Source: DUPQ01 sp964563155
Lineage (GTDB): Bacteria; Bacillota; Clostridia; DUPQ01
Direction: 5' to 3'
DNA: 64,000 bases
Assembly (NCBI GenBank): GCA_964563155.1
Contig: CAZLVL010000002.1
Location: 114,577-178,576 of the forward strand
The translations under genes and the position numbers were made by a program. Positions within the stretch are counted from its first letter, which is position 1, and each line of letters begins with the position of its first letter. The notes beneath the pieces are model-generated. The model did no database searches. It saw only the letters and a list, made by a program, of their open reading frames with translations, and had not been told where the DNA came from. Below, in pieces: positions 35,534 to 44,900 of this stretch.

Positions 35534-36010
35534 ATGAAAAAGCTTTTTGAAAAACTCTTAGAATACAAACTCTTTCGAGAACTCTTTTTAATATTTAAGT
35601 ATGGCTTAGTAGGTATTGTTAATACTGCTGTTACTACAGTAATCTTTTTAGTGCTAAATAAGCTGGGCTTCAGTTATCTTCTTTATACAATAATAGGCTA
35701 TGCTTGTGGGATTCTATTGAGCTTCTTTTTAAACCTTTATTTTACATTTAGAAAGTCTCAAGAAGAAGGTTTTGCAAAAAAGATGATAACTTTTTTTACT
35801 ATTAGCTTAACCTTATTAGCTCTAGTCCAGCTAATACAATACTTACTAATAGATAAGTTGGAATTAAAAGAATGGTTGGGTGTTGGCCTAGGTATGGTCT
35901 TTTATACTGTAACAGGCTTTTTACTCAATCGAAATCTAGTATTTAAGTATAAAGACCAAGAAAACAAAACAAGTGAGATAAACAATGAGCATGAACCAGA
36001 GAATAATTGA
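35534..36010 (+). CDS. GtrA-family membrane protein
   Basis: A 158-residue protein with four predicted helices (about residues 22-42, 49-70, 87-107 and 113-133) and the GtrA start F-K-Y-G-L-V-G-I-V-N-T-A. GtrA-type proteins are thought to flip polyprenyl-linked sugars or serve in teichoic-acid decoration. There is no neighbouring glycosyltransferase, so the substrate is open. It overlaps the HD gene by 26 bp. Confidence 0.88.
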   Translation: MKKLFEKLLEYKLFRELFLIFKYGLVGIVNTAVTTVIFLVLNKLGFSYLLYTIIGYACGILLSFFLNLYFTFRKSQEEGFAKKMITFFTISLTLLALVQLIQYLLIDKLELKEWLGVGLGMVFYTVTGFLLNRNLVFKYKDQENKTSEINNEHEPENN

Positions 36011-36578
36011 ACAGATAGAATTTATAAAAGAAATTGATAAGCTAAAAAACATTTTGCGTATGACCTTAGTAGGAGATTCTAGCAGACGTGAAAATGATGC
36101 AGAACATTCTTGGCATTTAGCTATGATGGCTCTTATTCTTCATGAATACTCAGAAAAGTCCATTGACTTAAATAGAGTTATAAAAATGCTCTTAGTTCAT
36201 GATTTAATTGAAATATATGCTGGAGATACCTTTGCCTATGATCCAAAAGCCCTAGTAGATAAGGAAAAAAGAGAAAAAGAGGCTGCTGACAAGCTTTTTT
36301 CTCAACTGCCAGCTGATCAAGAAAAAGAGTTTTATGAGCTTTGGACCGAGTTTGAAAAAATGGAGACTAATGATTCTCTTTTTGCCAATGCCATGGACAG
36401 ATTGCAGCCCTTTATAAGTAACGTTATGACAAATGGTCACACTTGGGAATTTGGTAATGTGACCAAAGTTCAGATTCTAACAAGAATGGCCCCAATAAAA
36501 GATGCTACTCCTAAATTGTGGCCATATATCCTTGATACAGTATCTTCTTTGGAAAAAGAAGGATTAATTAAAAATTAA
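35985..36578 (+). CDS. HD-domain phosphohydrolase (HD_3, 5'-nucleotidase-like)
   Basis: A 197-residue protein of the YfbR/HDDC2 type. It has RRENDAEHSWHLAMMAL with the first metal His (about residue 40), the LLVHDLIEIYAGD HD pair (about 68) and a later Asp in AMDRLQPFI. These proteins dephosphorylate deoxynucleoside monophosphates. The ATG at 35985 or the one at 35991 may serve as start. Its reading frame overlaps GtrA, so translation is coupled. It ends 1 bp before the convergent copA. Confidence 0.87.
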   Translation: MSMNQRIIEQIEFIKEIDKLKNILRMTLVGDSSRRENDAEHSWHLAMMALILHEYSEKSIDLNRVIKMLLVHDLIEIYAGDTFAYDPKALVDKEKREKEAADKLFSQLPADQEKEFYELWTEFEKMETNDSLFANAMDRLQPFISNVMTNGHTWEFGNVTKVQILTRMAPIKDATPKLWPYILDTVSSLEKEGLIKN

Positions 36579-36579
36579 T

Positions 36580-39012
36580 CTATTTAATTTCTAAAACCTT
36601 GTAGCCTGCTCTTTCAACAGCATCAATAATTGCTTGGTCATCTTGGCTAGTTTCAACAAGAGCCATATTCTTTCTATGACTTACCTTGGCCTTAGTGTTA
36701 TCTAACTTATCTAATTCTGCCTGAACTCTACCAGAACAATGGCTACAGCTCATTCCTTCTATAATAACTTTCTTTTTCATATTGTCATTTGCTCCTTTTT
36801 TACTATTTTCAACCTTAAAGGCTCTTAACCTAAGGGCATTTGCAACTACACTTACTGAGCTTAAACTCATAGCTGCAGATGCAATCATAGGACTTAACTT
36901 TATACCAAAAGCATTGAATAGGACTCCCGCTGCTAAAGGTATGCTTATAGTATTATATAAAAAAGCCCAAAAGAGGTTTTGCTTAATATTAACAAAGACT
37001 TTCTTGCTCAACTGAATTGCGGTTACCACATCCTTTAGACTGCTTCTCATTAAAATAATATCAGCAGACTCAATTGCAATATCGGTTCCTGCTCCTATGG
37101 CTATACCAACATCAGCAGCGACTAAGGCTGGTGCATCGTTAATACCATCGCCAACCATAGCGACTATTTTACCTTCACTTTTAAGCTTACTTACTTTTTC
37201 TTCTTTTTCTGTTGGCATAACACCAGCAATAACCTCTGTCACTCCCACAGTCTTTGCCATAGCCTTAGCAGGTTTTTCATTATCTCCTGTTAGCATTACA
37301 ACAGATATTCCCATTTCTCTTATTGCATTTATAGCTTCTAGGCTATCATCTTTTACCTTATCCCATATGGCAATAAGGCCAAGGACATCTTCATCTTCTG
37401 CAACAAATACTGGGGTATAGCCCTTGTTGGCATATTGTTCATATTTATCTTCTATTTTTTCTAAATCTATTCCATTTCTTTCTAAGAAACGTTTGTTACC
37501 AACCCTGTAAAACTTTCCATCTATAATTCCTTGCAAACCTTCTCCTTGTAAGGGATGAAAATCTTCCACATCCTTGTATGCCAGCTCTCTTTGTTTGTTC
37601 TTTTCTAAGATTGCATCTGCCAAAGGATGCTCAGACATTCTTTCCAAAGATGCAGCAACTTGAAGCATATGATTTTCATCATTTTTTACACTAAACATAT
37701 CTACCACTGTAGGTTTACCTTCAGTTATGGTCCCAGTTTTATCCAGCACAATAGTATCTGCTTTATGAAGTACTTCAAGGGCCTCTCCTGTTTTAATAAG
37801 AATATTGTGCTCAGCAGCCTTTCCGGTTCCAACAATTACTGATATTGGAGTTGCTAGACCTAAAGCACAGGGACAAGAAATAACTAAAACTGATATGGCT
37901 AAAGAAAAGGCAAAGTCAAAGCCTTGACCTCTTAGAAGCCAGACTACAAAGGATATGATTGCTATTAAGGTAACAGCTGGTACAAACCACTTGCTTATTT
38001 CATCAGCAATCTTTGCAATAGGAGCCTTGTTCATTGAAGAGTCTTCTACCAGTTGCACAATTTTTGCCACTGTTGTGTTCTCTCCAACCTGCTCTGCTCT
38101 AAAGATTAGATAGCCTGACCTGCTAATACAACCTGCAATTATTCTATCTCCAACCTTCTTCTCTTCAGGTAAAGGCTCTCCTGTTACGCTGGACTGATCT
38201 ATAAATCCAAAACCTTCTACCACCGTTCCATCACAAGGAATTGAGTCTCCTTGTCTAATAACTACCAGATCATTTTCCTGAATATCTTCGCTAGCTACAC
38301 TTATTTCTTGGCCATCTTTTAAAATCACTGAAGTCTTAGGAGTAAGGTCCATTAGCTTTTTAAGGGCTTCTCCAGTTTGCTTTTTCTTTTTGCTTTCAAA
38401 ATATTTACCCAAGGTAACCAAGGTCAAAATCATTGCAGCTGACTCAAAGTATATGTCATGAACATAGGCTGCTGTTGGGTCTTTTTCTATTAAAAGTTTG
38501 ACCAGTATATAGATACCATAAATAATGGCTGCTCCAGCTCCTGCTGCAACTAAGGAATCCATGTTAGGGTTTAGTTTAAATATTTGAATTGTTCCTCTAA
38601 TAAAGTAGTCTTTATTTAAAAAAGCAATTACAAAGGTTAGCACCATTTGAACAGAAAGGTTTAGTACCATATTTGTAATCAGTATGGAGGGTATGGGCAA
38701 TCCTATCATTGGACCCATAGCTATATACATGATAATAAGTAACAAAACAATGGATGTAACTATCCTATGTTTCATCTTTTTTTCATCTTCTATATATTCA
38801 TCACCTTTTTTGATTCCGTAGCCTTCTTTTTTTACAGCTTTTTCTATATCAAACTCGCTTACAAGACTTTCATCAAATATTACTTTTAATGTGCCATTTG
38901 AAAGATTAACTCCTGCTTGTTCTACTCCTTCTAATCCTTTAACGGCACTTTCTACGTGTGCAACACACACTGAACAGGTCATGCCTGTTACATACAGCTT
39001 CTTTTCTGCCAT
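36580..39012 (-). CDS. copA: Copper-exporting P1B-type ATPase with N- and C-terminal metal-binding domains
   Basis: An 810-residue copper pump. An N-terminal HMA domain has GMTCSVC (residues 10-16). Eight membrane helices follow, with SCPCALGLATP in the transport site and DKTGTITEG as the phosphorylation site. TGDN, MVGDGINDAPALV and the late helices end near residue 740. After a short linker a second HMA domain begins M-K-K-K-V-I-I-E-G-M-S-C-S-H-C and runs to the end, looking like a fused CopZ chaperone. It lies 19 bp after a histidine-kinase gene, so a response regulator-kinase-copA operon is likely and copper control plausible. Confidence 0.93.
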   Translation of the reverse strand: MAEKKLYVTGMTCSVCVAHVESAVKGLEGVEQAGVNLSNGTLKVIFDESLVSEFDIEKAVKKEGYGIKKGDEYIEDEKKMKHRIVTSIVLLLIIMYIAMGPMIGLPIPSILITNMVLNLSVQMVLTFVIAFLNKDYFIRGTIQIFKLNPNMDSLVAAGAGAAIIYGIYILVKLLIEKDPTAAYVHDIYFESAAMILTLVTLGKYFESKKKKQTGEALKKLMDLTPKTSVILKDGQEISVASEDIQENDLVVIRQGDSIPCDGTVVEGFGFIDQSSVTGEPLPEEKKVGDRIIAGCISRSGYLIFRAEQVGENTTVAKIVQLVEDSSMNKAPIAKIADEISKWFVPAVTLIAIISFVVWLLRGQGFDFAFSLAISVLVISCPCALGLATPISVIVGTGKAAEHNILIKTGEALEVLHKADTIVLDKTGTITEGKPTVVDMFSVKNDENHMLQVAASLERMSEHPLADAILEKNKQRELAYKDVEDFHPLQGEGLQGIIDGKFYRVGNKRFLERNGIDLEKIEDKYEQYANKGYTPVFVAEDEDVLGLIAIWDKVKDDSLEAINAIREMGISVVMLTGDNEKPAKAMAKTVGVTEVIAGVMPTEKEEKVSKLKSEGKIVAMVGDGINDAPALVAADVGIAIGAGTDIAIESADIILMRSSLKDVVTAIQLSKKVFVNIKQNLFWAFLYNTISIPLAAGVLFNAFGIKLSPMIASAAMSLSSVSVVANALRLRAFKVENSKKGANDNMKKKVIIEGMSCSHCSGRVQAELDKLDNTKAKVSHRKNMALVETSQDDQAIIDAVERAGYKVLEIK

Positions 39013-39031
39013 TTATATCACCTCTTACCTG

Positions 39032-40345
39032 TTATACAGGCTCCCAACCCATAAACTCATTGGGAATGTCAATTTTCACTTTAGTACCCTTTCCCAGGGT
39101 GCTTTCAACCTCTATATTTCCCTGATGAAGATCTATTATTCTTTTTACTAAAGAAAGTCCTAATCCACTTCCTTCTTTAGAATGAGAGGTATCTCCCTTG
39201 TAGAATTTTTCAAAAATTCTTTCTTTAGTCTTCTCATCCATTCCTTGCCCTTCATCTTCAATTTCAACACTGACAATATTGTCATTACTATACATTTTAA
39301 CATAAACTCGTGAATTTTTATCAGAATAGGCAATTGCATTGCTTAAAATGTTTATCCATACCTGTTGCATAAGCTCTTCATCTGCAAATAGAGATACCTC
39401 TTCTAAGGACATATTAAAGTCTATTTGCTTTTCACTCCAGTCTGGTTCTAAAAGAAGAACAGACCTTCTAAGCTGTTCATCCAAGGCATACAGACTTTTG
39501 CTAAAGACCATTTCCTGACTTTCTAGTTTGGAAAGTCTTAGTATATTAAAAGATAGATTAGACAGTCTTTCAGACTCTTCTACAATAATTTTTAGATATT
39601 CTTTTCTTTCTTCTTCACTTAAAGACTCATTTTCTAACAACTTTGCAAAGCCTAAAATAGATGATATGGGGGTTTTAAACTCATGGGATACATTGCTAAT
39701 AAAATCTTTTCTTAGATACTCAATACTTTGTAGCTCTTTAGTCATTTTATTAAAGCTCTCGGTTAACTGTCCTATTTCATCTTGAGAATCATTAAAAACC
39801 TCAACATCAAAGTTTCCCTTGGCTACTTCTTGAGTTGCATTATGTAATTGAATAATGGGTCGCATGGCTTTAGTACTTATCCCCATTATAATTAACATAA
39901 AAAAGACTATTGAAAACAAGAGGGCATAAGCCAACATCATGGCATAGTTTCTAAAAATATTGTTCTCTAACTGATAGCCAATGTATAAATAGCCCTCTTC
40001 TATCTTAACTAAAGAATCTCCCACAGGAAGTACTCTTTGTTTTAAAAAGATTATTTCTCCATTTTCTAATTTAGCTATATCATCTTGAGTAAGAGGAAAG
40101 CTTGAAACATCCTCTATTAGTCTAGCTGGATAAAGGGCATTGTATGTAATAGCAATAAGTCTTTCTAAGGGAAGGTCTGTCTCTTTTTTTGCACTTATTA
40201 TGGTTTCTGCTACATAACTTTGATTGTCTTTTATTCCCTTTATAAAGCTAGTATTAGAGGTTAAAATAGCTCCCATATATGCAAACATAGAAGCAATAAC
40301 AATTATTACTAAAAGAAATAAAGAGAGTTTTGATTTAAGTTGCAT
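39032..40345 (-). CDS. Sensor histidine kinase of a copA-linked two-component system
   Basis: A 437-residue membrane kinase with TM1 (about residues 7-29), an extracytoplasmic sensor of about 105 residues, TM2 (about 137-158) and HAMP. The H-box VSHEFKTPISSILGF (His about 217) and the ATPase boxes ILSNAIAYS (N), DEGQGMDEKT (G1) and GSGLGLSLVKRI (G2) follow. It overlaps the response regulator by 11 bp and precedes copA by 19 bp. The sensor shows no clear metal-binding Met/His cluster, so copper sensing is only inferred from context. Confidence 0.9.
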   Translation of the reverse strand: MQLKSKLSLFLLVIIVIASMFAYMGAILTSNTSFIKGIKDNQSYVAETIISAKKETDLPLERLIAITYNALYPARLIEDVSSFPLTQDDIAKLENGEIIFLKQRVLPVGDSLVKIEEGYLYIGYQLENNIFRNYAMMLAYALLFSIVFFMLIIMGISTKAMRPIIQLHNATQEVAKGNFDVEVFNDSQDEIGQLTESFNKMTKELQSIEYLRKDFISNVSHEFKTPISSILGFAKLLENESLSEEERKEYLKIIVEESERLSNLSFNILRLSKLESQEMVFSKSLYALDEQLRRSVLLLEPDWSEKQIDFNMSLEEVSLFADEELMQQVWINILSNAIAYSDKNSRVYVKMYSNDNIVSVEIEDEGQGMDEKTKERIFEKFYKGDTSHSKEGSGLGLSLVKRIIDLHQGNIEVESTLGKGTKVKIDIPNEFMGWEPV

Positions 40346-41015
40346 CTTTCTTTTCCGCTTTGTAGCCCAGTCCTCTCACTGTTATTATTTCAAACTCTTG
40401 GATGTCGCTTAGTTTTTCTCTAAGTCTTTTAATGTGTACATCCACAGTTCTTTCATCTGTATCTGTGTCTAAACCCCAAATGTCATCCATTAATTGTTGT
40501 CTGGTAAATATCTTTTTGGGATAACTTAATAGTTTAAACAAGAGTAAAAACTCCTTTTTAGGCAGGATTAAACTTTCATTTTCCCTACTTATACTCAAAG
40601 TATCATAATCCAAAACTACATTTCCTACTTCAATTTTATGTTCATTGGCTATTTTAGACCTTCTTAAAAGGGCATTTATCCTAAGAAGCATTTCATCAAT
40701 ATTTATGGGCTTTACCATGTAGTCATCAGTTCCTGCTAAAAAACCCTTTCTTTTATCATCCAAAGTATCCTTTGCAGTTATCATTAAAATAGGCATAATG
40801 TAGCCAGCCTCTCTTAAAGATTGGGTTAACTCATAACCATCCATATGGGGCATCATAATATCGCAGATAACTAAGTCAGCATTAATGCTTTCTAAAACTT
40901 CCAAGGCCTCTTGTCCATCATTGGCTGTGTAGGCATTGTATCTGTTTTGCTTTAAGACTGTTTCTATAAGTTTTCTTAAGTTTTTGTCATCTTCAACTAT
41001 AAGTATGTTAAACAT
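40335..41015 (-). CDS. OmpR-family response regulator
   Basis: A 226-residue regulator. The receiver domain has EDD at 8-10, phospho-acceptor Asp52 in LVICDIMMPHMDGYEL and the Lys of MVKPINIDEM near 104. A C-terminal winged helix follows (about 128-222, with RQQLMDDIWG and RTVDVHIKRLREKL). It begins the regulator-kinase-copA operon. Its likely target is that operon's own promoter. Confidence 0.93.
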   Translation of the reverse strand: MFNILIVEDDKNLRKLIETVLKQNRYNAYTANDGQEALEVLESINADLVICDIMMPHMDGYELTQSLREAGYIMPILMITAKDTLDDKRKGFLAGTDDYMVKPINIDEMLLRINALLRRSKIANEHKIEVGNVVLDYDTLSISRENESLILPKKEFLLLFKLLSYPKKIFTRQQLMDDIWGLDTDTDERTVDVHIKRLREKLSDIQEFEIITVRGLGYKAEKKDAT

Positions 41016-41090
41016 TACATCACTTCCTATATTTAATTATATCATTATTTAGAAAAACCTGTTTAATACTACTTAACTATAAAAGAAATA

Positions 41091-41133
41091 AAAAAGCTGA
41101 AAAAAGATATCTATCCCTTTTCAGCTGTTTTTT
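41091..41133 (-). terminator. Rho-independent terminator of the PII-like/DUF1538 operon
   Basis: AGCTGAAAA (41095-41103) pairs with TTTTCAGCT (41118-41126). The minus-strand T-run is the complement of A residues 41085-41095, and T residues on the other side also allow use from the plus strand. It follows the PII-like gene. Confidence 0.85.
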
Positions 41134-41148
41134 AATAATATATATATT

Positions 41149-41811
41149 CTATCTTCCTCTTAGCCCAGCAATTTCATCTACAGGAAGAGAAAAGACTACT
41201 GCATGGGCATCTGTTTCATCCCCTGCTTTTTCCATAATAGCTTTCATGATATCTTGCTTGTTTTCTACTTTTGCAAGAATATAAATCATATCTTTTTCTT
41301 CAGCTATGGAAAAACCGAAAAATCTTTCCTTTGAACCTGCTTCCACTTCTTTTGCAGATACAACAGTTCCTCCTTGAGCATTAGCACTTCTTGCTGCTTC
41401 CATAACCTTTTCTGAGGTGCCTTTTTCGGTTATAACTATAATTAATGAATAATTTGCCTTTTCCACTTTATCCCCTCCGCTTAAATCAACTTCATCCTCT
41501 TTTGAAAAATATTTAACTCCCCTCTTTCCACCAATGCTCTGTAAGGGGATTGTAAATGCAATTCCATTTCCTGGCACTTCTAGATCCATATCATAAACAA
41601 GATCATGCATTATCTTCTCTTTTTTTGCACAGTCTGCTATAGCATGGAACATAATTTTTTCAGTTTTTTCAATTCCTAAATAATCTAAAACCTTTTTTTG
41701 TGCTGTTCCTTTACAAAAATCAGATAAAACAAGATGCATTCTATTAACTTTGAAGAATCTATGATATGCCTCTTCAAACTCTCTATTTGTTATGATTATC
41801 ATATAAAACAT
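41149..41811 (-). CDS. Tandem PII-like signalling protein
   Basis: A 220-residue soluble protein whose second half (about 115-220) reads as a PII-like ferredoxin fold: S-L-I-I-V-I-T-E-K-G-T, S-A-N-A-Q-G-G-T-V-V-S-A, R-F-F-G-F-S-I-A-E-E-K-D-M-I-Y-I. The first half (about 1-100) has the same order in weaker form, with GTAQKKVLDYLG and PGNGIAFTIPL. The usual uridylylated Tyr of GlnB is absent. It lies 23 bp after a DUF1538 transporter gene. PII-like proteins near transporters usually gate them by binding a nucleotide; the ligand here is unknown. Confidence 0.78.
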   Translation of the reverse strand: MFYMIIITNREFEEAYHRFFKVNRMHLVLSDFCKGTAQKKVLDYLGIEKTEKIMFHAIADCAKKEKIMHDLVYDMDLEVPGNGIAFTIPLQSIGGKRGVKYFSKEDEVDLSGGDKVEKANYSLIIVITEKGTSEKVMEAARSANAQGGTVVSAKEVEAGSKERFFGFSIAEEKDMIYILAKVENKQDIMKAIMEKAGDETDAHAVVFSLPVDEIAGLRGR

Positions 41812-41834
41812 TTGCTTATACCTCTTTCAAATCC

Positions 41835-43379
41835 CTAAAAATCTATAATATCTTCTTTGTCTGTTTCTTGACTTCCTATAGCCTCTTTTTGCATTCTCTT
41901 GATCTTATTCCTATAAACTAATCCTAAAACCTGCAGTGCAATCAAAGGAGTCATTGCAACCATAGCAACCAAGCCAAAAGCATCAACAGCTACATTTCCG
42001 CCAGCTCCAAGACAGACTCCTATACCCATTGGAAGTAAAAATGTAGCAGTCACTGGTCCAGAGGCTACACCTCCGGAGTCAAAAGCAATTGCTGTAAAAA
42101 TGGGTGGAACAAAAAAAGTAAGAACCAAGGCTATGGCATATCCAGGTATCAATAAATACATCAAAGGCATCTGGGTAAGAATACGTAACATTGCTAACCC
42201 TATGGATGTGGCAACCCCAACAGACAAACTGGTTGAAATAGCCTTTTTAGGTATGGCACCAGAGGTTATTTCCACCACTTGTTTGGTTAAAACATGGACT
42301 GCTGGCTCTGCTAGAACTATAAAATAACCGGTAAGCATTCCGATAGGAATCATTAGCCACTTGAATTTTGAAGATGCAATAATTTCTCCAAGAAGTTGGC
42401 CTACTGGCATAAAGCCTACATTAACTCCGGTTAAGAACAAAACTAAGCCTACATAAGTATATATAATCCCAACAACAATCCTTATCACTTGACCTTTTTG
42501 TAGTTTTAAAACTGCCAGTTGAAAAACTAAGAAAAAGATCACAATTGGAAATAGAGCAAAGGTTACTTCCTTCATTCTAATAAAAACATCAGAAATGAAA
42601 AACTCAGTTATTTCAATGGTATTTACAGCTTCTTTTATAGGTTCTGCTACATAGGCAACATCATCACCCTTGTAAATAATACCTAATATAATAACCGATA
42701 AAATAGGTCCTGCAGAACATAATCCTACCAAACCAAAGCTATCACTTTGAGCATCTTTGTCCGCTCTAATAGAAGCCGCCCCTACTCCTAGGGCTAATAT
42801 AAAGGGGACTGTCATTACTCCTGTTGTTACACCACCAGAATCAAAGGCCACTGCCAAGTAATCTTTAGGTGCAAAAAATGCTAATACAAAAATGACAGCA
42901 TAGGTTACTAATAAAATATAGGATAATTTTATTTTAAAAATTATCCTAAGCAATGCTACAACTAGAAAAAATCCTACTCCTACACCTACAGTTATAATAA
43001 GAACCTGATTAGGTATGCTTGGAGCTTGTTGGGCCAGGACAGTCAGGTCTGGCTCAGCAACAGTAACAGAAAAGCCCACAATAAAGCTAACTAATACAAT
43101 TAACCAGACCTTTCTAGACTTAATCATTTCTGCCCCTACATACTCACCAATAGGCATCATAGCAATATCTGCACCTAGTGTGAAAAGCCCCATTCCAATA
43201 ATCAACATGGCTGTACTTAAGATAAAAGCCAGCATAATTCCACTGGTAATGGGGAAGAAAATAAAACATAGGACAAATACTATTATTGCTATAGGAAGGA
43301 CAGAAAGAAGAGATTCTTTCAGTTTTTCTCTCAAAATAGTAGTGTTGTGCTTAATAAATTCACGATTTTCTTTAAACAT
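41835..43379 (-). CDS. DUF1538 multi-pass membrane transporter with internal duplication
   Basis: A 514-residue protein with about 12-14 helices. Two homologous halves are visible (about residues 20-250 and 265-490). GADIAMMPIGEYVG matches GVNVGFMPVGQLLG, AEPDLTVLAQQ matches AEPAVHVLTKQ, and FDSGGVTTGVMTVPFI matches FDSGGVASGPVTATFL. Such F-D-S-G-G-V hairpins near conserved Gly-rich loops suggest ion or substrate sites. The family is uncharacterised to my knowledge. The neighbouring tandem PII-like protein probably controls it. The start has GGGAGTTATA upstream. Confidence 0.82.
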   Translation of the reverse strand: MFKENREFIKHNTTILREKLKESLLSVLPIAIIVFVLCFIFFPITSGIMLAFILSTAMLIIGMGLFTLGADIAMMPIGEYVGAEMIKSRKVWLIVLVSFIVGFSVTVAEPDLTVLAQQAPSIPNQVLIITVGVGVGFFLVVALLRIIFKIKLSYILLVTYAVIFVLAFFAPKDYLAVAFDSGGVTTGVMTVPFILALGVGAASIRADKDAQSDSFGLVGLCSAGPILSVIILGIIYKGDDVAYVAEPIKEAVNTIEITEFFISDVFIRMKEVTFALFPIVIFFLVFQLAVLKLQKGQVIRIVVGIIYTYVGLVLFLTGVNVGFMPVGQLLGEIIASSKFKWLMIPIGMLTGYFIVLAEPAVHVLTKQVVEITSGAIPKKAISTSLSVGVATSIGLAMLRILTQMPLMYLLIPGYAIALVLTFFVPPIFTAIAFDSGGVASGPVTATFLLPMGIGVCLGAGGNVAVDAFGLVAMVAMTPLIALQVLGLVYRNKIKRMQKEAIGSQETDKEDIIDF

Positions 43380-43469
43380 TATAACTCCCTGTTATGAAGG
43401 TCTTTTTATAATATCACGCTTCTATTTATGAGGTAAACAAGTTTTAGGAAATTCATTAAAAACTTTTTT

Positions 43470-44081
43470 CTATATTTCTATCTTACCACTAGAGTATTCC
43501 CAAAGATAAAGACTTGCTACAGTGGCATAGGGAGAATAGATTTGCCTGTGTTTTTCAAAAGTCTTAATATCAAGATTCTCATATCCATAAAGAGCAGACA
43601 TGCCTCTTTTTATAGCTAAATCTTTAAAACTTATTACATCTGGCCTTTGCAAACAAAAGATTAAAAGCATTTCGGCTGTCCATTCCCCAACCCCTTTTAG
43701 CTTTATTAACTCTTTTGTCACTTCAATATCGCTCATTTTTCTAAGGGCTTCTAAATCAATCTCTTTATCCACAACCTTTTTTGCTAAACTCATCATGTAT
43801 TCTACCTTCCTAAAAGAAAGGCCTACTTTTTGAGTCTCTTCAGGTCCTAAGGCTAAAAGGTTCTCTGCATTTATTGGATGGCACTTTTCTTCTAACCTAG
43901 CCCAAACACTTCTATGGGCAGCTGAAGATATTTGTTGTCCTGTAATATGAGAAATCAATGAAGTAAAGATATCTTCTCTCACTGGCCTGTAAATATGACC
44001 TCTTTTTTCTATAACCCTTCCTAAGATAGGATCTTTACTTGCCAAATATTCTTTTTCTCTATTTCCATATTCAAAATACAT
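43470..44081 (-). CDS. DNA-3-methyladenine glycosylase II-like (AlkA, HhH-GPD family)
   Basis: A 203-residue base-excision glycosylase with the helix-hairpin-helix L-K-G-V-G-E-W-T-A-E-M (about residue 130) and the catalytic Asp in R-P-D-V-I-S-F-K-D-L-A (the Asp of KDL, about 153). ISHITGQQISSAAH matches the family. It removes alkylated purines such as 3-methyladenine. The ATG at 44081 has GAGGTG upstream, favoured over the in-frame ATG at 44099. There is no Fe-S Cys cluster at the end, as in AlkA and unlike Nth. Confidence 0.88.
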   Translation of the reverse strand: MYFEYGNREKEYLASKDPILGRVIEKRGHIYRPVREDIFTSLISHITGQQISSAAHRSVWARLEEKCHPINAENLLALGPEETQKVGLSFRKVEYMMSLAKKVVDKEIDLEALRKMSDIEVTKELIKLKGVGEWTAEMLLIFCLQRPDVISFKDLAIKRGMSALYGYENLDIKTFEKHRQIYSPYATVASLYLWEYSSGKIEI

Positions 44082-44252
44082 AAGCACCTCTAATTTCATA
44101 ACTATTTCCTAAATACATCCACGCCAGCACATAAACCTACAATGTATATCTGAACATTTCCAAACTTACCAGAATTTGTTTGAATCTCTTAAAAAACAAT
44201 GATACCATTAAAAAATACTGAAAATACGTTTTCCTTAAAGAAAGAGGTAAAA

Positions 44253-44891
44253 GTGGTAGATATCTTTTTTAAATCATTGTTAATAGGATATTCAGGAGCG
44301 GTAATGCCCGGCTCTCTTTTAACCTATACTCTGGATAAAAGCATGAAAACTGGAGTTAGAGCTGGAATCCTTCTTTCTATTGGCCACGCTATTTTAGAAT
44401 TCTTTTTAGTTATTCTACTATTTTTAGGTTTGGGTAAATACTTAAGTAGTCCTCTTGGAACCTTTATCATTTCTTTAGCTGGAGGTCTTCTTCTTTTGTT
44501 TTTTGCTTTTACTTCTTTAAATGATTTGAGAAAAGGAAATATAAAACTCGAAAGTGATAGCCAAGAAAAAGAAAGCAACTCTAATTTGCTTCTTGGAGGT
44601 GCCCTAGTTAGTGCAGCCAATCCCTACTTTATCGTTTGGTGGGCTATTATTGGATTAAGTCTTTTAACTAGTGCCTATGCAGCCTTTGGTTTTTTAGGCA
44701 TTGCTCTTTTCTATTTTGGACATATTTTTTCTGATTTAAGCTGGTACATCTTTGTATCTATCTTGGTCTCAAAAAGTAAGAAGTTTATTAACCTTAAGGT
44801 CTACAAGATTATTATCCTTCTTCTTTCTCTAGCCTTAATCTACTTTGGTGCTAGCTTTCTTGTATCAGCCTTTACTAATCTGCCTTTTTAA
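44253..44891 (+). CDS. LysE/RhtB-family exporter
   Basis: A 212-residue membrane protein with six predicted helices and the family start L-I-G-Y-S-G-A-V-M-P-G-S-L-L-T-Y-T, then R-A-G-I-L-L-S-I-G-H-A-I-L-E. A long hydrophilic loop separates helices 3 and 4 (near residues 90-115). Family members export amino acids, cations or toxic analogues. I chose the GTG at 44253, preceded by AAGAGGTAAAA; the frame also contains an ATG at 44199 without a ribosome site. It marks the left edge of the accessory island. Confidence 0.85.
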   Translation: MVDIFFKSLLIGYSGAVMPGSLLTYTLDKSMKTGVRAGILLSIGHAILEFFLVILLFLGLGKYLSSPLGTFIISLAGGLLLLFFAFTSLNDLRKGNIKLESDSQEKESNSNLLLGGALVSAANPYFIVWWAIIGLSLLTSAYAAFGFLGIALFYFGHIFSDLSWYIFVSILVSKSKKFINLKVYKIIILLLSLALIYFGASFLVSAFTNLPF

Positions 44892-44900
44892 TAAAAACTG

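Noticed and set aside
41149..41811. Classic GlnB/GlnK nitrogen regulator
   Set aside because: The T-loop Tyr and amtB context are missing and the protein is twice the usual length.
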